Assembly: GCA_021820805.1 (NCBI GenBank)
Contig: JAKADF010000144.1
Coordinates: 1-6,642 of the forward strand
Length of the DNA stretch: 6,642 bases
Direction of reading: 5' to 3'
DNA from: Bacillota bacterium
GTDB taxonomy: Bacteria; Bacillota; Bacilli; Alicyclobacillales; Alicyclobacillaceae
In this document: piece by piece, positions 1-5,563 of the stretch
Layout: each line of letters opens with the position of its first letter
How positions within the stretch are numbered: the first letter of the stretch is position 1
The notes under the pieces: generated by a model
Databases searched by the model: none
Seen by the model: only the letters and a program-made list of their open reading frames with translations
What the model was told of the DNA's origin: nothing
Translations under genes and position numbers: made by a program

Positions 1-212
1 ATATGGGGCTTATTTATAAAGAAAACTTCATTCTTCCTTCAATTGAAAAAGGGACTCATGATACTTTTGCGGCATACGTTGTTACTGGCGGAGATTTCTA
101 TGCTGAGGTCGGAGTGTTAATAAGGGGGTTCTCACTTACAGACAATGGACTCATTTTGTTAATCGGACAAACTGACACTGACTCTCAAATTGTTTTCTTT
201 CCCATTAACTAA
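1..212 (+). CDS. Hypothetical protein, C-terminal part (5' end possibly outside window)
   Basis: An open frame runs from the left edge to a TAA at 210-212. An ATG sits at position 3, but no ribosome binding site can be judged because the window begins there, so this is either a 69-residue protein or the tail of a longer one. The product has no recognisable motif. It alternates short hydrophobic stretches (around residues 23-27, 36-42 and 49-54) with polar and glycine-containing turns, which suggests a small beta-rich soluble fold rather than a membrane protein. There is no signal peptide and no cysteine. A strong hairpin starts ten bases after the stop, which supports this being a real gene end. 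I do not recognise the family, and no function is proposed. Confidence 0.5.
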   Translation, partial: MGLIYKENFILPSIEKGTHDTFAAYVVTGGDFYAEVGVLIRGFSLTDNGLILLIGQTDTDSQIVFFPIN

Positions 213-221
213 ATTGCTTGC

Positions 222-257
222 TCAAAAGGTCCCTCCTTAGAAGGATGGACCTTTTGA
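222..257. terminator. Hairpin terminator between convergent genes, probably bidirectional
   Basis: The arms 222-232 (TCAAAAGGTCC) and 247-257 (GGACCTTTTGA) are perfect complements. After one mismatch (233/246) the stem continues for four more pairs (234-237 with 242-245). Each 3' arm carries a short T run (CCTTTTGA), and the hairpin lies between the + strand stop at 212 and the msrA stop at 302. It can therefore serve both genes. The lack of a long T tract outside the stem makes its efficiency uncertain. Confidence 0.65.
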
Positions 258-301
258 TGTCTATGGGCAATAGCTTGGTCAAAATTTTTAAAAAGGTTCG
301 G

Positions 302-850
302 TTACTTCCAATGCGCTTCAATAAAGTGAGCACGTCCAGACCCTTGGCGATATGCTTCATAATGTACAGGGTTTTTCTTGTAGTAATGTTGATGGTACTC
401 TTCTGCAGGATAAAAAGTGGATGCAGACAAAATCTTTGTTGCGATGGGTTTATCGAATCTGCCGCTTTTTACAAGCATTTGTTTTGACGCTTCTGCAATT
501 CGTTTTTGCATTTCATTGTGATAAAAAATCGCAGTTTGATAAGAGAAGCCTCTGTCGTAGAATTGTCCTCCAGCATCCGTCGGATCAATTTGCTGCCAAA
601 AAATCTCTACCAATTTTTCATACGGGAAAACATTTTCATCGTATGTAATTTGAACTGCTTCCATATGCCCCGTTGTACCGCTGCACACTTCTTCATAAGT
701 TGGATTTTCTGTACGACCTCCGGTGTAACCAGATACCACTTCTATAATCCCCGGCCACTTATCAAACGGTTTTACCATACACCAAAAACATCCGCCTGCA
801 AATGTGGCTTTTTCGTAGGCAGTTTCACTCTTCTTACTTTCTGTCTGCAT
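302..850 (-). CDS. msrA: Peptide-methionine (S)-S-oxide reductase MsrA
   Basis: This 182-residue cytosolic enzyme reduces the S epimer of methionine sulfoxide, free or in proteins, using thioredoxin as the usual reductant. The family signature GGCFWC spans residues 19-24. Cys21 is the catalytic cysteine, and Cys24 is the likely resolving partner because no cysteine occurs near the C terminus. Other hallmark stretches are SGYTGG (40-45), [14 protein letters not shown] (49-62), FWQQIDPTD (84-92) and [12 protein letters not shown] (147-158). Length and sequence resemble the single-domain Bacillus MsrA, with no MsrB fusion. I chose the ATG at 848-850 because GGAGG (859-863) lies eight bases upstream; the frame continues to a TTG at 874, which has no such site. 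It diverges from the TerC-like gene and ends at the hairpin at 222-257. No clear promoter was found in the 127-base divergent gap. Confidence 0.96.
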   Translation of the reverse strand: MQTESKKSETAYEKATFAGGCFWCMVKPFDKWPGIIEVVSGYTGGRTENPTYEEVCSGTTGHMEAVQITYDENVFPYEKLVEIFWQQIDPTDAGGQFYDRGFSYQTAIFYHNEMQKRIAEASKQMLVKSGRFDKPIATKILSASTFYPAEEYHQHYYKKNPVHYEAYRQGSGRAHFIEAHWK

Positions 851-966
851 CACAATTTCCTCCCAAATTAACAATTCTATTTAACGGATTGTGAACCAAT
901 GGCGACGTGATCTCACAAGTCATACCTGTCCATCAATCATGCATACACTACCTATGAAACCGATTC

Positions 967-971
967 GGAGG
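967..971 (+). promoter_or_regulatory. Ribosome binding site fixing the start of the TerC-like gene
   Basis: GGAGG lies six bases before the ATG at 978. The frame is open back to a GTG at 891, but the extra 29 residues are polar, unlike a membrane-protein N terminus, and the GTG has no comparable site. This sequence therefore decides the start. Confidence 0.75.
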
Positions 972-977
972 CAGTCC

Positions 978-1610
978 ATGGAACACTCTCTCGCATGGTT
1001 AGCACTCATCAGCATTATTGTAGCGATTGATAATGCTCTGCTGGCTGGGATCATACTGCCCTATACTGCAAACAAAAATCGAAAGACAGTCATTTCTTTT
1101 GTCGGCTTAATTCTTTGCGTTTCTCAAATTGGGCTTTCTATTGGTGTCGAACGGTTAATGGGCATCCTATTTTTTCAAATTCTAGCTTTTTCCGTTCTCT
1201 CTTGGATGTCTATACGTACAGTTATGAACATCAGTCCGATTAAACGCGCCTGGAGAAGCGGTTCATTAATCCTAAAGGTATCATTTTATACAGTTGTCGG
1301 AAATTTAGACAATATGATTTGGCTCGGAACAGAATTGAAGTATCAACATTTTTGGCTCATGTTCTTCTCAATTGTAACAATTCCTCTGTTTATTATCATC
1401 GCTTTATTTCTTTCCAACCAATCTGAACAACATCAATGGATTCTGCTAATTGGTGCAGGGATGATGGCCTGGGCGGCATCTGCTTTAGTCACAAACATGC
1501 CTGTACGCCAATTCCACGATATCACCAATCACGGTATCATTTTACAAATTTCCATTTGCTTAATGATACTAATTGCAGGTTTTTCAATTCGAAAGTTTAA
1601 TCCAAGATGA
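978..1610 (+). CDS. Integral membrane protein, divergent TerC-like family
   Basis: This is a 210-residue protein with about seven predicted membrane segments (roughly residues 5-25, 40-57, 64-80, 100-117, 125-145, 153-173 and 186-204). The first segment contains AIDNALLAG (16-24) and the fourth contains GNLDNMIWLG (108-117). Two Asp-Asn motifs in equivalent helices of an internally repeated membrane protein are the hallmark of TerC (tellurium resistance C, PF03741). Known TerC relatives in Bacillus, MeeF/YceF and MeeY/YkoY, are linked to manganese export and metal loading of secreted enzymes. The rest of the sequence matches the family only loosely, so metal transport is an inference from the motifs. 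The basic cluster around 87-95 suggests a cytosolic loop. The gene diverges from msrA and is followed by a new promoter, so it is probably transcribed alone. An unrelated multipass family remains possible. Confidence 0.6.
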   Translation: MEHSLAWLALISIIVAIDNALLAGIILPYTANKNRKTVISFVGLILCVSQIGLSIGVERLMGILFFQILAFSVLSWMSIRTVMNISPIKRAWRSGSLILKVSFYTVVGNLDNMIWLGTELKYQHFWLMFFSIVTIPLFIIIALFLSNQSEQHQWILLIGAGMMAWAASALVTNMPVRQFHDITNHGIILQISICLMILIAGFSIRKFNPR

Positions 1611-1635
1611 CCCTATTCCTAATTTGAATAGAAGA

Positions 1636-1663
1636 TTGACACTGCCTTAAAAAGCTTTATTCT
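1636..1663 (+). promoter_or_regulatory. Sigma-A-type promoter for the EamA transporter (and perhaps namA)
   Basis: A perfect -35 TTGACA (1636-1641), a 16-base spacer and a -10 TATTCT (1658-1663, four of six consensus bases) predict a transcript start near 1670. That leaves too little leader for a TTG start at 1677 and favours the TTG at 1713, preceded by AAAGGA (1698-1703). Confidence 0.6.
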
Positions 1664-1712
1664 TGAATGAGGTTAATTGTGGTTGAATCAGTCGTTGAAA
1701 GGATATTCGCCA

Positions 1713-2609
1713 TTGACTCGTGTTAAGCCAATTGTTTCACCATATTTGCTTGCAGGTATTGGGATTATCACTATTTCGTTTTCTTCAATACTCATCAAAT
1801 GGACAACTGCACCGCCCGCGGTTATTGGAATGTACCGTTTATTATTTTCCTGTGTTTTTCTCCTTCCAGGGCTTCTTAAATCAAGAGAAACATTAATGCA
1901 AATTCGCTTTAAAGACGTGATGCTGCTGCTCCTGTCTGGTATATTTCTAGGCCTTCATTTTTTGTTCTGGATTTCATCCTTAGATGAAACAACGGTTGCA
2001 AGCTCTATGATTATTACAGCTCTATCTCCAATCTTTGTCATGATTGGGGCCTATTTTGTGTTTCGTGAACGGTTTTCCAAAATTCAAATACTTTCAATGA
2101 CACTTGCACTTTTTGGCACAATCATCGTTGCATATGGAGATATTGGCAAATCGACAAATCAATTAATCGGGGACATCTCGTCTTTAATTGGAACAGCGGC
2201 TGTATCTATTTATATGATGTTTGGACAAGCAGTGCGAACAAAAATCCCTTCGACAGTTTATAACATCGTTGTCTTTTTCATCGCAGGACTAGAACTTTCC
2301 ATTTTTACGCTCTATAAACACATATCTTTTATCGGTTATTCCGCGAGGGACTGGGACATCTTCTTACTGTTAGCAATTGTTCCAACCATATTGGGGCATG
2401 GATTGTTCAACTGGTTGCTGCGGTATCTTCCAGCGTCAACGATTTCAATGACAACTCTCGGGGAACCAATTGGCGCAATTGTTCTAGCATACTTTTTGCT
2501 TAAGCAGGCCATCACTTGGTGGCAAATCATCGGGGGTATATTCTGTATAGGGGGCGTTTACATATTTTTAAAGATAAAACAAAAACAGTTTTCAAAAGCA
2601 TCTATATGA
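1713..2609 (+). CDS. DMT superfamily transporter, EamA family
   Basis: This 298-residue inner-membrane permease has about ten transmembrane helices arranged as two EamA repeats (about residues 12-140 and 152-287), the standard size for the drug/metabolite transporter superfamily. Family-typical stretches are AVIGMYRLLF (36-45), the segment around 88-110 with TTVASSMI and LSPIFVMIGAYF, and in repeat two GHGLFNWLLRYLP (228-240) followed by TLGEPIGAIVLAY (248-260). The substrate cannot be read from sequence; members export amino acids, metabolites or toxic compounds. The start is uncertain: TTG 1713 has AAAGGA nine bases upstream and fits the promoter at 1636-1663, whereas TTG 1677 would add twelve residues with only GAGG four bases away. 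The C terminus is basic and cytosolic by the positive-inside rule. No terminator separates it from namA, so read-through is likely. Confidence 0.9.
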   Translation: MTRVKPIVSPYLLAGIGIITISFSSILIKWTTAPPAVIGMYRLLFSCVFLLPGLLKSRETLMQIRFKDVMLLLLSGIFLGLHFLFWISSLDETTVASSMIITALSPIFVMIGAYFVFRERFSKIQILSMTLALFGTIIVAYGDIGKSTNQLIGDISSLIGTAAVSIYMMFGQAVRTKIPSTVYNIVVFFIAGLELSIFTLYKHISFIGYSARDWDIFLLLAIVPTILGHGLFNWLLRYLPASTISMTTLGEPIGAIVLAYFLLKQAITWWQIIGGIFCIGGVYIFLKIKQKQFSKASI

Positions 2610-2687
2610 TTGCATGCCTCTATTACTTCCGATAAGATAGTCATGGATAAAACTCAAGCTGCATCATTACTTACATATATAATAAAG

Positions 2688-2694
2688 AAGGGAG
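2688..2694 (+). promoter_or_regulatory. Ribosome binding site fixing the TTG start of namA
   Basis: AAGGGAG lies eight bases before the TTG at 2703. The frame is open upstream to just after the transporter stop, but the added 31 residues do not resemble the family, whose members begin a few residues before LFTP. This site sets the start. Confidence 0.8.
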
Positions 2695-2702
2695 AAATCA
2701 AC

Positions 2703-3731
2703 TTGGCCCAACTTTTTACCCCCTATCGTATAAAAGGTTTAGAACTAAAAAATAGAATCGTCATGGCTCCTATGTGCCAGTATTCCGTTTCCGCACGCGA
2801 CGGAAAGCCAAATGACTGGCATTTGATTCACTATACAAGCCGCGCAATTGGCGGTGCTGGTTTAGTTATTATGGAAATGACAGATGTTGAACCCGATGGA
2901 AGAATTTCTGATTACGATTTAGGTATTTGGTCAGATGAACATATTCCAGCGTTTGCTCGCGTTATTGATTCAGTACATTCTCATAACGCAAAAATCGGTA
3001 TCCAGATTGCTCATGCAGGGCGTAAAGCACAGGATGCTCCAATACCTGTTGCACCTTCTCCAATTCGGTATGAAGGTGAAGGCTTTAAAACCCCAAAGGA
3101 ACTTTCTACTGATGAAGTAAAAGAAATGGTGGAAAAATATCGATTGGGTGCAAAGCGCGCAGTACAAGCAGGTGCAGACTATATCGAGCTTCATGGTGCT
3201 CATGGATACCTAATTCACCAATTTCAATCACCATATACGAACCATCGCAAAGATATTTATGGACAAGATTTGTCACGATTTGGTGTTGAAGTAATTCAAG
3301 CTGTGAAAAGCGAATTACCTAGTTCCATGCCTCTTTGCATTCGGGTGTCTGCAGTGGAGTACGTCGACGACGGATATGGCTTAGATCATACTATAAAGAT
3401 TTGCAAAAATTATAAGGATGCTGGAATTGATATTTTCCATGTTAGTTCCGGAGGGGAAGGTCCTGCAGGCTCAAAGAGAAAACCAGGAAATTATCCCGGT
3501 TATCAAGTTCCATTCGCTCGTGCCATAAAAGAGGCACTCTCTGTTCCAGTTATCGCTGTGGGTATATTGGAGGAACCAGCACTTGCACAATCCGTTATTG
3601 CAAACCATGATGCTGATTTAGTTGCAATCGGCAGGGGAATGCTGCGCGATCCATACTGGGCCACTCATGCTGGCAAAACACTTCGGGCAGAAGTTGAGAT
3701 TCCAAAACAATACCTTAGAGCTTATCGATAA
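2703..3731 (+). CDS. namA: NADPH dehydrogenase, old yellow enzyme family (NamA/YqjM type)
   Basis: This 342-residue FMN-binding TIM-barrel ene-reductase reduces activated C=C bonds of enals, enones and similar electrophiles with NADPH. It matches the YqjM subgroup closely, nearly residue for residue in numbering: MAPMCQYS (21-28) carries the redox-sensing Cys25 and Tyr27; QIAHAGRK (101-108); the substrate-anion pair His164/His167 with Tyr169 in ELHGAHGYL; Arg214 in CIRVSA; and the phosphate-binding GRG at 310-312. The last residue is Arg, near where YqjM supplies an arginine finger to the neighbouring subunit. After NHRKDIYG (180-187) the usual GGSxENR loop is shortened to QDLSRF, so it belongs to a distinct branch. 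The TTG start has AAGGGAG eight bases upstream. It follows the transporter by 93 bases without a terminator. YqjM homologues respond to oxidative and electrophile stress, which fits msrA nearby, but no regulator site is visible. Confidence 0.93.
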   Translation: MAQLFTPYRIKGLELKNRIVMAPMCQYSVSARDGKPNDWHLIHYTSRAIGGAGLVIMEMTDVEPDGRISDYDLGIWSDEHIPAFARVIDSVHSHNAKIGIQIAHAGRKAQDAPIPVAPSPIRYEGEGFKTPKELSTDEVKEMVEKYRLGAKRAVQAGADYIELHGAHGYLIHQFQSPYTNHRKDIYGQDLSRFGVEVIQAVKSELPSSMPLCIRVSAVEYVDDGYGLDHTIKICKNYKDAGIDIFHVSSGGEGPAGSKRKPGNYPGYQVPFARAIKEALSVPVIAVGILEEPALAQSVIANHDADLVAIGRGMLRDPYWATHAGKTLRAEVEIPKQYLRAYR

Positions 3732-3738
3732 AAAAGAT

Positions 3739-3784
3739 GATATCCATGATGCGAAATCTCGCCAGTTTTCGCATCATGGATATC
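3739..3784 (-). terminator. Terminator hairpin shared by namA and the methyltransferase
   Basis: Arms 3739-3756 and 3767-3784 form a perfect 18-bp stem with a ten-base loop. On the minus strand the stem is followed within a few bases by a T run (complement of A3731-3735 and preceding As), and it begins directly after the methyltransferase stop codon at 3785. That makes it a classic terminator for the minus gene. On the plus strand the stem is followed by TTACC, so termination of namA there is less certain. Confidence 0.85.
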
Positions 3785-4321
3785 TTACCTGAATCGACCC
3801 AGCATCGGTTTGTCATAATACCCAAAACGTGTTTCGTATGCCTTTGAAACCTCATCGAAAAACGGATTCCAAATGGTCTGAAAATGTTTGAAAAATAGTT
3901 CTGTCGCCATATCTCCACCTAACGTCTCACCAATATATACTACACATCCATTGGGATTTTCTTTACAGAAAGCTTGCAAAACATAAAAAGCTGTGTCTGT
4001 AGCCGGAGGCCATGACATGAGCAAGATATCTGAATTTCTCCCATAACGTTTCACAGCAGATAAGGCATCCAAAGGTTCGACACTTGTTACGGTATCTTTC
4101 AAATTCCACGAAAAGTCGTCCGTAGCAATTATATCGATTCCGAGCTTGCGGAGTGCGAAACAGAGCATGCCTCGACCAGCCATGACTTCTAAACAAGTTC
4201 TTTCACCTATCCACTGAGCAAGGGGCTTCACCCATTTCCAAGATATAAACGCGTACTGACCATCATCTGGTTGATAATCCGTTTTGAGATGATTCGGCAT
4301 TTGATTCGGAACAATATACAA
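3785..4321 (-). CDS. SAM-dependent methyltransferase, substrate unknown
   Basis: This is a 178-residue soluble class I (Rossmann-fold) methyltransferase. Motif I is LEVMAGRGMLCFAL (44-57), matching the usual (hydrophobic)ExGxGxG SAM-binding loop with Met-Ala in place of the first glycine. It is followed by GIDIIATDDF (61-70), where Asp68 or Asp69 would contact the SAM ribose. A motif IV-like DILLMSWPP (98-106) follows strand four and resembles the xPP[YFW] loop of N-methyltransferases, though it is not a clear match to DNA methylases. No recognition domain or DNA-binding motif is seen, so the substrate is open. I chose the TTG at 4319-4321 because AGGTGA (4327-4332) lies five bases upstream; the frame is open to 4366, and an ATG at 4300 has no ribosome binding site. 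The gene converges with namA and diverges from the riboswitch-controlled hydrolase. Confidence 0.75.
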   Translation of the reverse strand: MYIVPNQMPNHLKTDYQPDDGQYAFISWKWVKPLAQWIGERTCLEVMAGRGMLCFALRKLGIDIIATDDFSWNLKDTVTSVEPLDALSAVKRYGRNSDILLMSWPPATDTAFYVLQAFCKENPNGCVVYIGETLGGDMATELFFKHFQTIWNPFFDEVSKAYETRFGYYDKPMLGRFR

Positions 4322-4344
4322 TACATTCACCTGCAATTTATCAA

Positions 4345-4521
4345 TTAATAGAAATGAAGAACACAAGCATCACAATTTTTACTGTTTGGCCGAGAATTGC
4401 GGCAATAGGCACAATAAATACCGATTTCGGCATTTTTGCAACAAGTAATTGTATGTAACTAACCCACGATCTGGAACACATTGTCTGGTTCAGTCTTCAT
4501 TTCTATCAATATTTTAACAAT
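4345..4521 (-). pseudogene. Possible decayed small cysteine-rich (zinc-ribbon-like) protein
   Basis: One minus-strand frame upstream of the methyltransferase reads from about 4521 to a TAA at 4345-4347 with a single internal TAG (4459-4461). An AAGGAGG (4531-4537) lies nine bases before 4521, but the first in-frame triplet there is ATT; in-frame TTG (4509) and ATG (4500) starts lie further away. After the TAG the frame encodes 37 residues with six cysteines, including YCAYC and CDAC, giving a C-x2-C-x9-C-x2-C spacing typical of zinc knuckles, and it ends VLHFY. No ATG, GTG or TTG follows the TAG, so this half cannot be translated alone. It may be a pseudogene, a sequencing error, or chance. 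I do not recognise a family. If real, it would be co-transcribed with the methyltransferase 24 bases downstream. Confidence 0.3.
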
Positions 4522-4542
4522 GATTACTATCCTCCTTATATG
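4514..4542 (+). promoter_or_regulatory. Candidate promoter for the riboswitch leader and NlpC/P60 gene
   Basis: TTAACA (4514-4519, five of six -35 bases) and TATATG (4537-4542, four of six -10 bases) are separated by 17 bases, predicting a start near 4549 and a leader of about 148 bases. A weaker alternative is TTGTCT (4481-4486) with TATCAA (4504-4509), starting near 4516. The choice decides whether the CCTCCTTAT element at 4531-4539 is in the RNA. Confidence 0.4.
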
Positions 4543-4555
4543 TTACGGTGGTAAC
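4542..4555. repeat. Short inverted repeat GTTAC-GGTG-GTAAC
   Basis: Perfect 5-base arms (4542-4546 and 4551-4555) flank GGTG, directly downstream of the candidate -10 element. It could be an operator over the transcript start or a small 5' leader hairpin ahead of the aptamer. It is short enough to be chance. Confidence 0.3.
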
Positions 4556-4571
4556 TGTTAACGAAAAAACA

Positions 4572-4679
4572 AGCCGAATCTCAGGAAACTGAGTACGGGG
4601 GATATATTCTTGGGGTGAATGCTTGAGTAGAAGCAAGGGTAAATCCTCTGCCCGAACCCGACAACTAACCTCGAAGGCT
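4572..4679 (+). ncRNA. ydaO/yuaA-type riboswitch aptamer (cyclic di-AMP sensor)
   Basis: The leader of the wall hydrolase contains the conserved blocks of this riboswitch class in order: GCCGAATC (4573-4580), a hairpin with arms 4580-4584/4589-4593 capped by a GAAA tetraloop, a GGGGGA segment (4597-4602), TTGGGGTGAATGC (4610-4622), a small stem GCTT/AAGC (4621-4624/4631-4634), AAGGGTAAATCCTC, and the signature CCGAACCCGACAACTAACC (4652-4670) leading to TCGAAGGC. P1 is formed by AGCC (4572-4575) with GGCT (4676-4679). The class binds c-di-AMP and normally switches expression off, often for cell-wall hydrolases and osmotic-stress transporters, which fits the downstream gene. No terminator follows: the ribosome binding site AAGGAGG begins at 4683, three bases after P1, suggesting control of translation. 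Recognition is from memory of the consensus, not a covariance search. Confidence 0.92.
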
Positions 4680-4682
4680 AAT

Positions 4683-4689
4683 AAGGAGG
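4683..4689 (+). promoter_or_regulatory. Shine-Dalgarno site directly after the riboswitch, setting a TTG start
   Basis: AAGGAGG ends seven bases before the TTG at 4697. An ATG at 4692 is only two bases away and hits TGA after one more codon (ATG AAT TGA), so TTG is the functional start. Bases 4681-4690 are exactly complementary to 4530-4539. Confidence 0.85.
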
Positions 4690-4696
4690 AAATGAA

Positions 4697-5476
4697 TTGA
4701 AATTTAAAACTATAATTGCCTCTGCAATTACGCTCGCATCGGTGCTTGGCTCAACAACAGTCGCTTATGCTGGGACAAGCTCAAGCAACAAAGTTATTGT
4801 TAACCAGGGCGCCTATCTCATATCCAAGCCACATTTACACAGCGGCCAGATCGCGTTTGAAAAAAAAGGAACAGTTCTTACATTAGAATCTGGCAGCACA
4901 AAATACTGGTGGCATGTTCGTGATTCACGCGGACACAACGGATATATCACACGCAATACACGCTGGACCCACTTAGGCAGAAATTCATCTAAAACCACTA
5001 AGTCAGTGAACAGCTCGTATAAAATATCTACAGCGTTGCCGCCTGGCGTACGATATGATTCGAGTGTTCATGCCCTTGCATCCCGTAATGCAAGTTATCA
5101 AACTAAGTTCAATGCTGTCTTGAGGGTTGCAAAAAGCAAACTTGGAACCCCGTATCGTTGGGGCCACAATGAAGATAGAGGCCAATACGGTTTTGACTGC
5201 AGTAATTTTACTGCCTATGTTTACCACCATGCACTTGGTTACAAAATGAGTGGAGCATCTCAAACACAGTATCATAGTGTAGGCTGGCGAGTACCAATTA
5301 AAAGTATGCGTCCGGGAGACCTTGTTATTTTTAACCGCGGCGGACATGTCGGCATCTACATTGGTCATGGCGAAATGATTCAATGCGGCGGCGGACTGGG
5401 TAAAGTCGGCTATCTCAAACTTTCCCCTGGTTCATACTGGTATAAACACATTACCGTTGTAAAACGGATGTTTTAA
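4697..5476 (+). CDS. Secreted SH3-NlpC/P60 peptidoglycan hydrolase
   Basis: This 259-residue exported endopeptidase is predicted to cut peptide stems of cell-wall peptidoglycan. Residues 1-25 form a Sec signal peptide: basic start MKFK, a hydrophobic core, then AYA before the likely cleavage at 25/26. A bacterial SH3-like domain spans about 31-93, with WWHVRDSRGHNGYI at 71-84 as its typical end. After a Ser/Asn/Lys-rich linker comes the NlpC/P60 domain (about 136-258): LGTPYRWG (149-156), catalytic Cys168 in FDCSNF, MRPGDLVIF (204-212) and His217 in GGHVGIYIGHG. The third catalytic position, usually His in family members ending MIHA, appears here as Gln229 in EMIQCGGG; polar substitutes are known in the family. 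A c-di-AMP riboswitch precedes it, so expression should fall as c-di-AMP rises. It is monocistronic, ending at the terminator 5493-5524. Confidence 0.93.
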   Translation: MKFKTIIASAITLASVLGSTTVAYAGTSSSNKVIVNQGAYLISKPHLHSGQIAFEKKGTVLTLESGSTKYWWHVRDSRGHNGYITRNTRWTHLGRNSSKTTKSVNSSYKISTALPPGVRYDSSVHALASRNASYQTKFNAVLRVAKSKLGTPYRWGHNEDRGQYGFDCSNFTAYVYHHALGYKMSGASQTQYHSVGWRVPIKSMRPGDLVIFNRGGHVGIYIGHGEMIQCGGGLGKVGYLKLSPGSYWYKHITVVKRMF

Positions 5477-5492
5477 ATCGAATTATAAACAT

Positions 5493-5524
5493 AAGTCACC
5501 CTGACAGGGGTGGCTTTTATTTTA
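5493..5524 (+). terminator. Rho-independent terminator of the NlpC/P60 gene
   Basis: AAGTCACCC (5493-5501) pairs with GGGTGGCTT (5508-5516), including one G-T pair, around a six-base loop. It is followed by the T-rich tract TTTTATTTTAA. It lies 17 bases after the stop codon. Confidence 0.9.
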
Positions 5525-5563
5525 ATTCAAGAAAAGCCTTTCCATGCACGCATTTAAACGTAA

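Noticed and set aside
218..871. Three + strand open frames (218-487, 352-648, 506-871) opposite msrA
   Set aside because: They are antisense shadows of a certain msrA gene, with cysteine- and phenylalanine-rich composition typical of the complement and no ribosome binding sites worth noting.
891..977. N-terminal extension of the TerC-like protein from a GTG at 891
   Set aside because: The 29 added residues are polar and unlike the family, and GGAGG sits six bases before the ATG at 978.
1613..1631. Weak hairpin CTATTC...GAATAG after the TerC-like gene
   Set aside because: A six-base AT-rich stem without a T tract is unlikely to terminate transcription.
2610..2638. Possible promoter TTGCAT-17-TAAGAT in front of namA
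   Set aside because: Only three and four of six consensus bases match, and nothing else supports it. The TATAAT at 2678-2683 lacks a -35 and would start transcription at the ribosome binding site.
2610..2702. N-terminal extension of namA back to 2610
   Set aside because: The family starts just before LFTP, and AAGGGAG is correctly spaced only for the TTG at 2703.
3785..4321. Methyltransferase as part of a restriction-modification or defence system
   Set aside because: There is no nuclease, recognition domain or DNA-methylase signature. The neighbours are housekeeping-type genes with their own terminators.
4341..4433. Minus-strand ATG frame for a 30-residue hydrophobic peptide (MPKSVFIVPIAAILG...)
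   Set aside because: There is no Shine-Dalgarno sequence, and it overlaps the cysteine-rich frame out of phase. Hydrophobic short frames are common by chance in T-rich codon positions.
4692..4700. Mini-frame ATG AAT TGA overlapping the NlpC/P60 TTG start
   Set aside because: The ATG is only two bases from GGAGGA, too close for efficient initiation, so it is probably chance.
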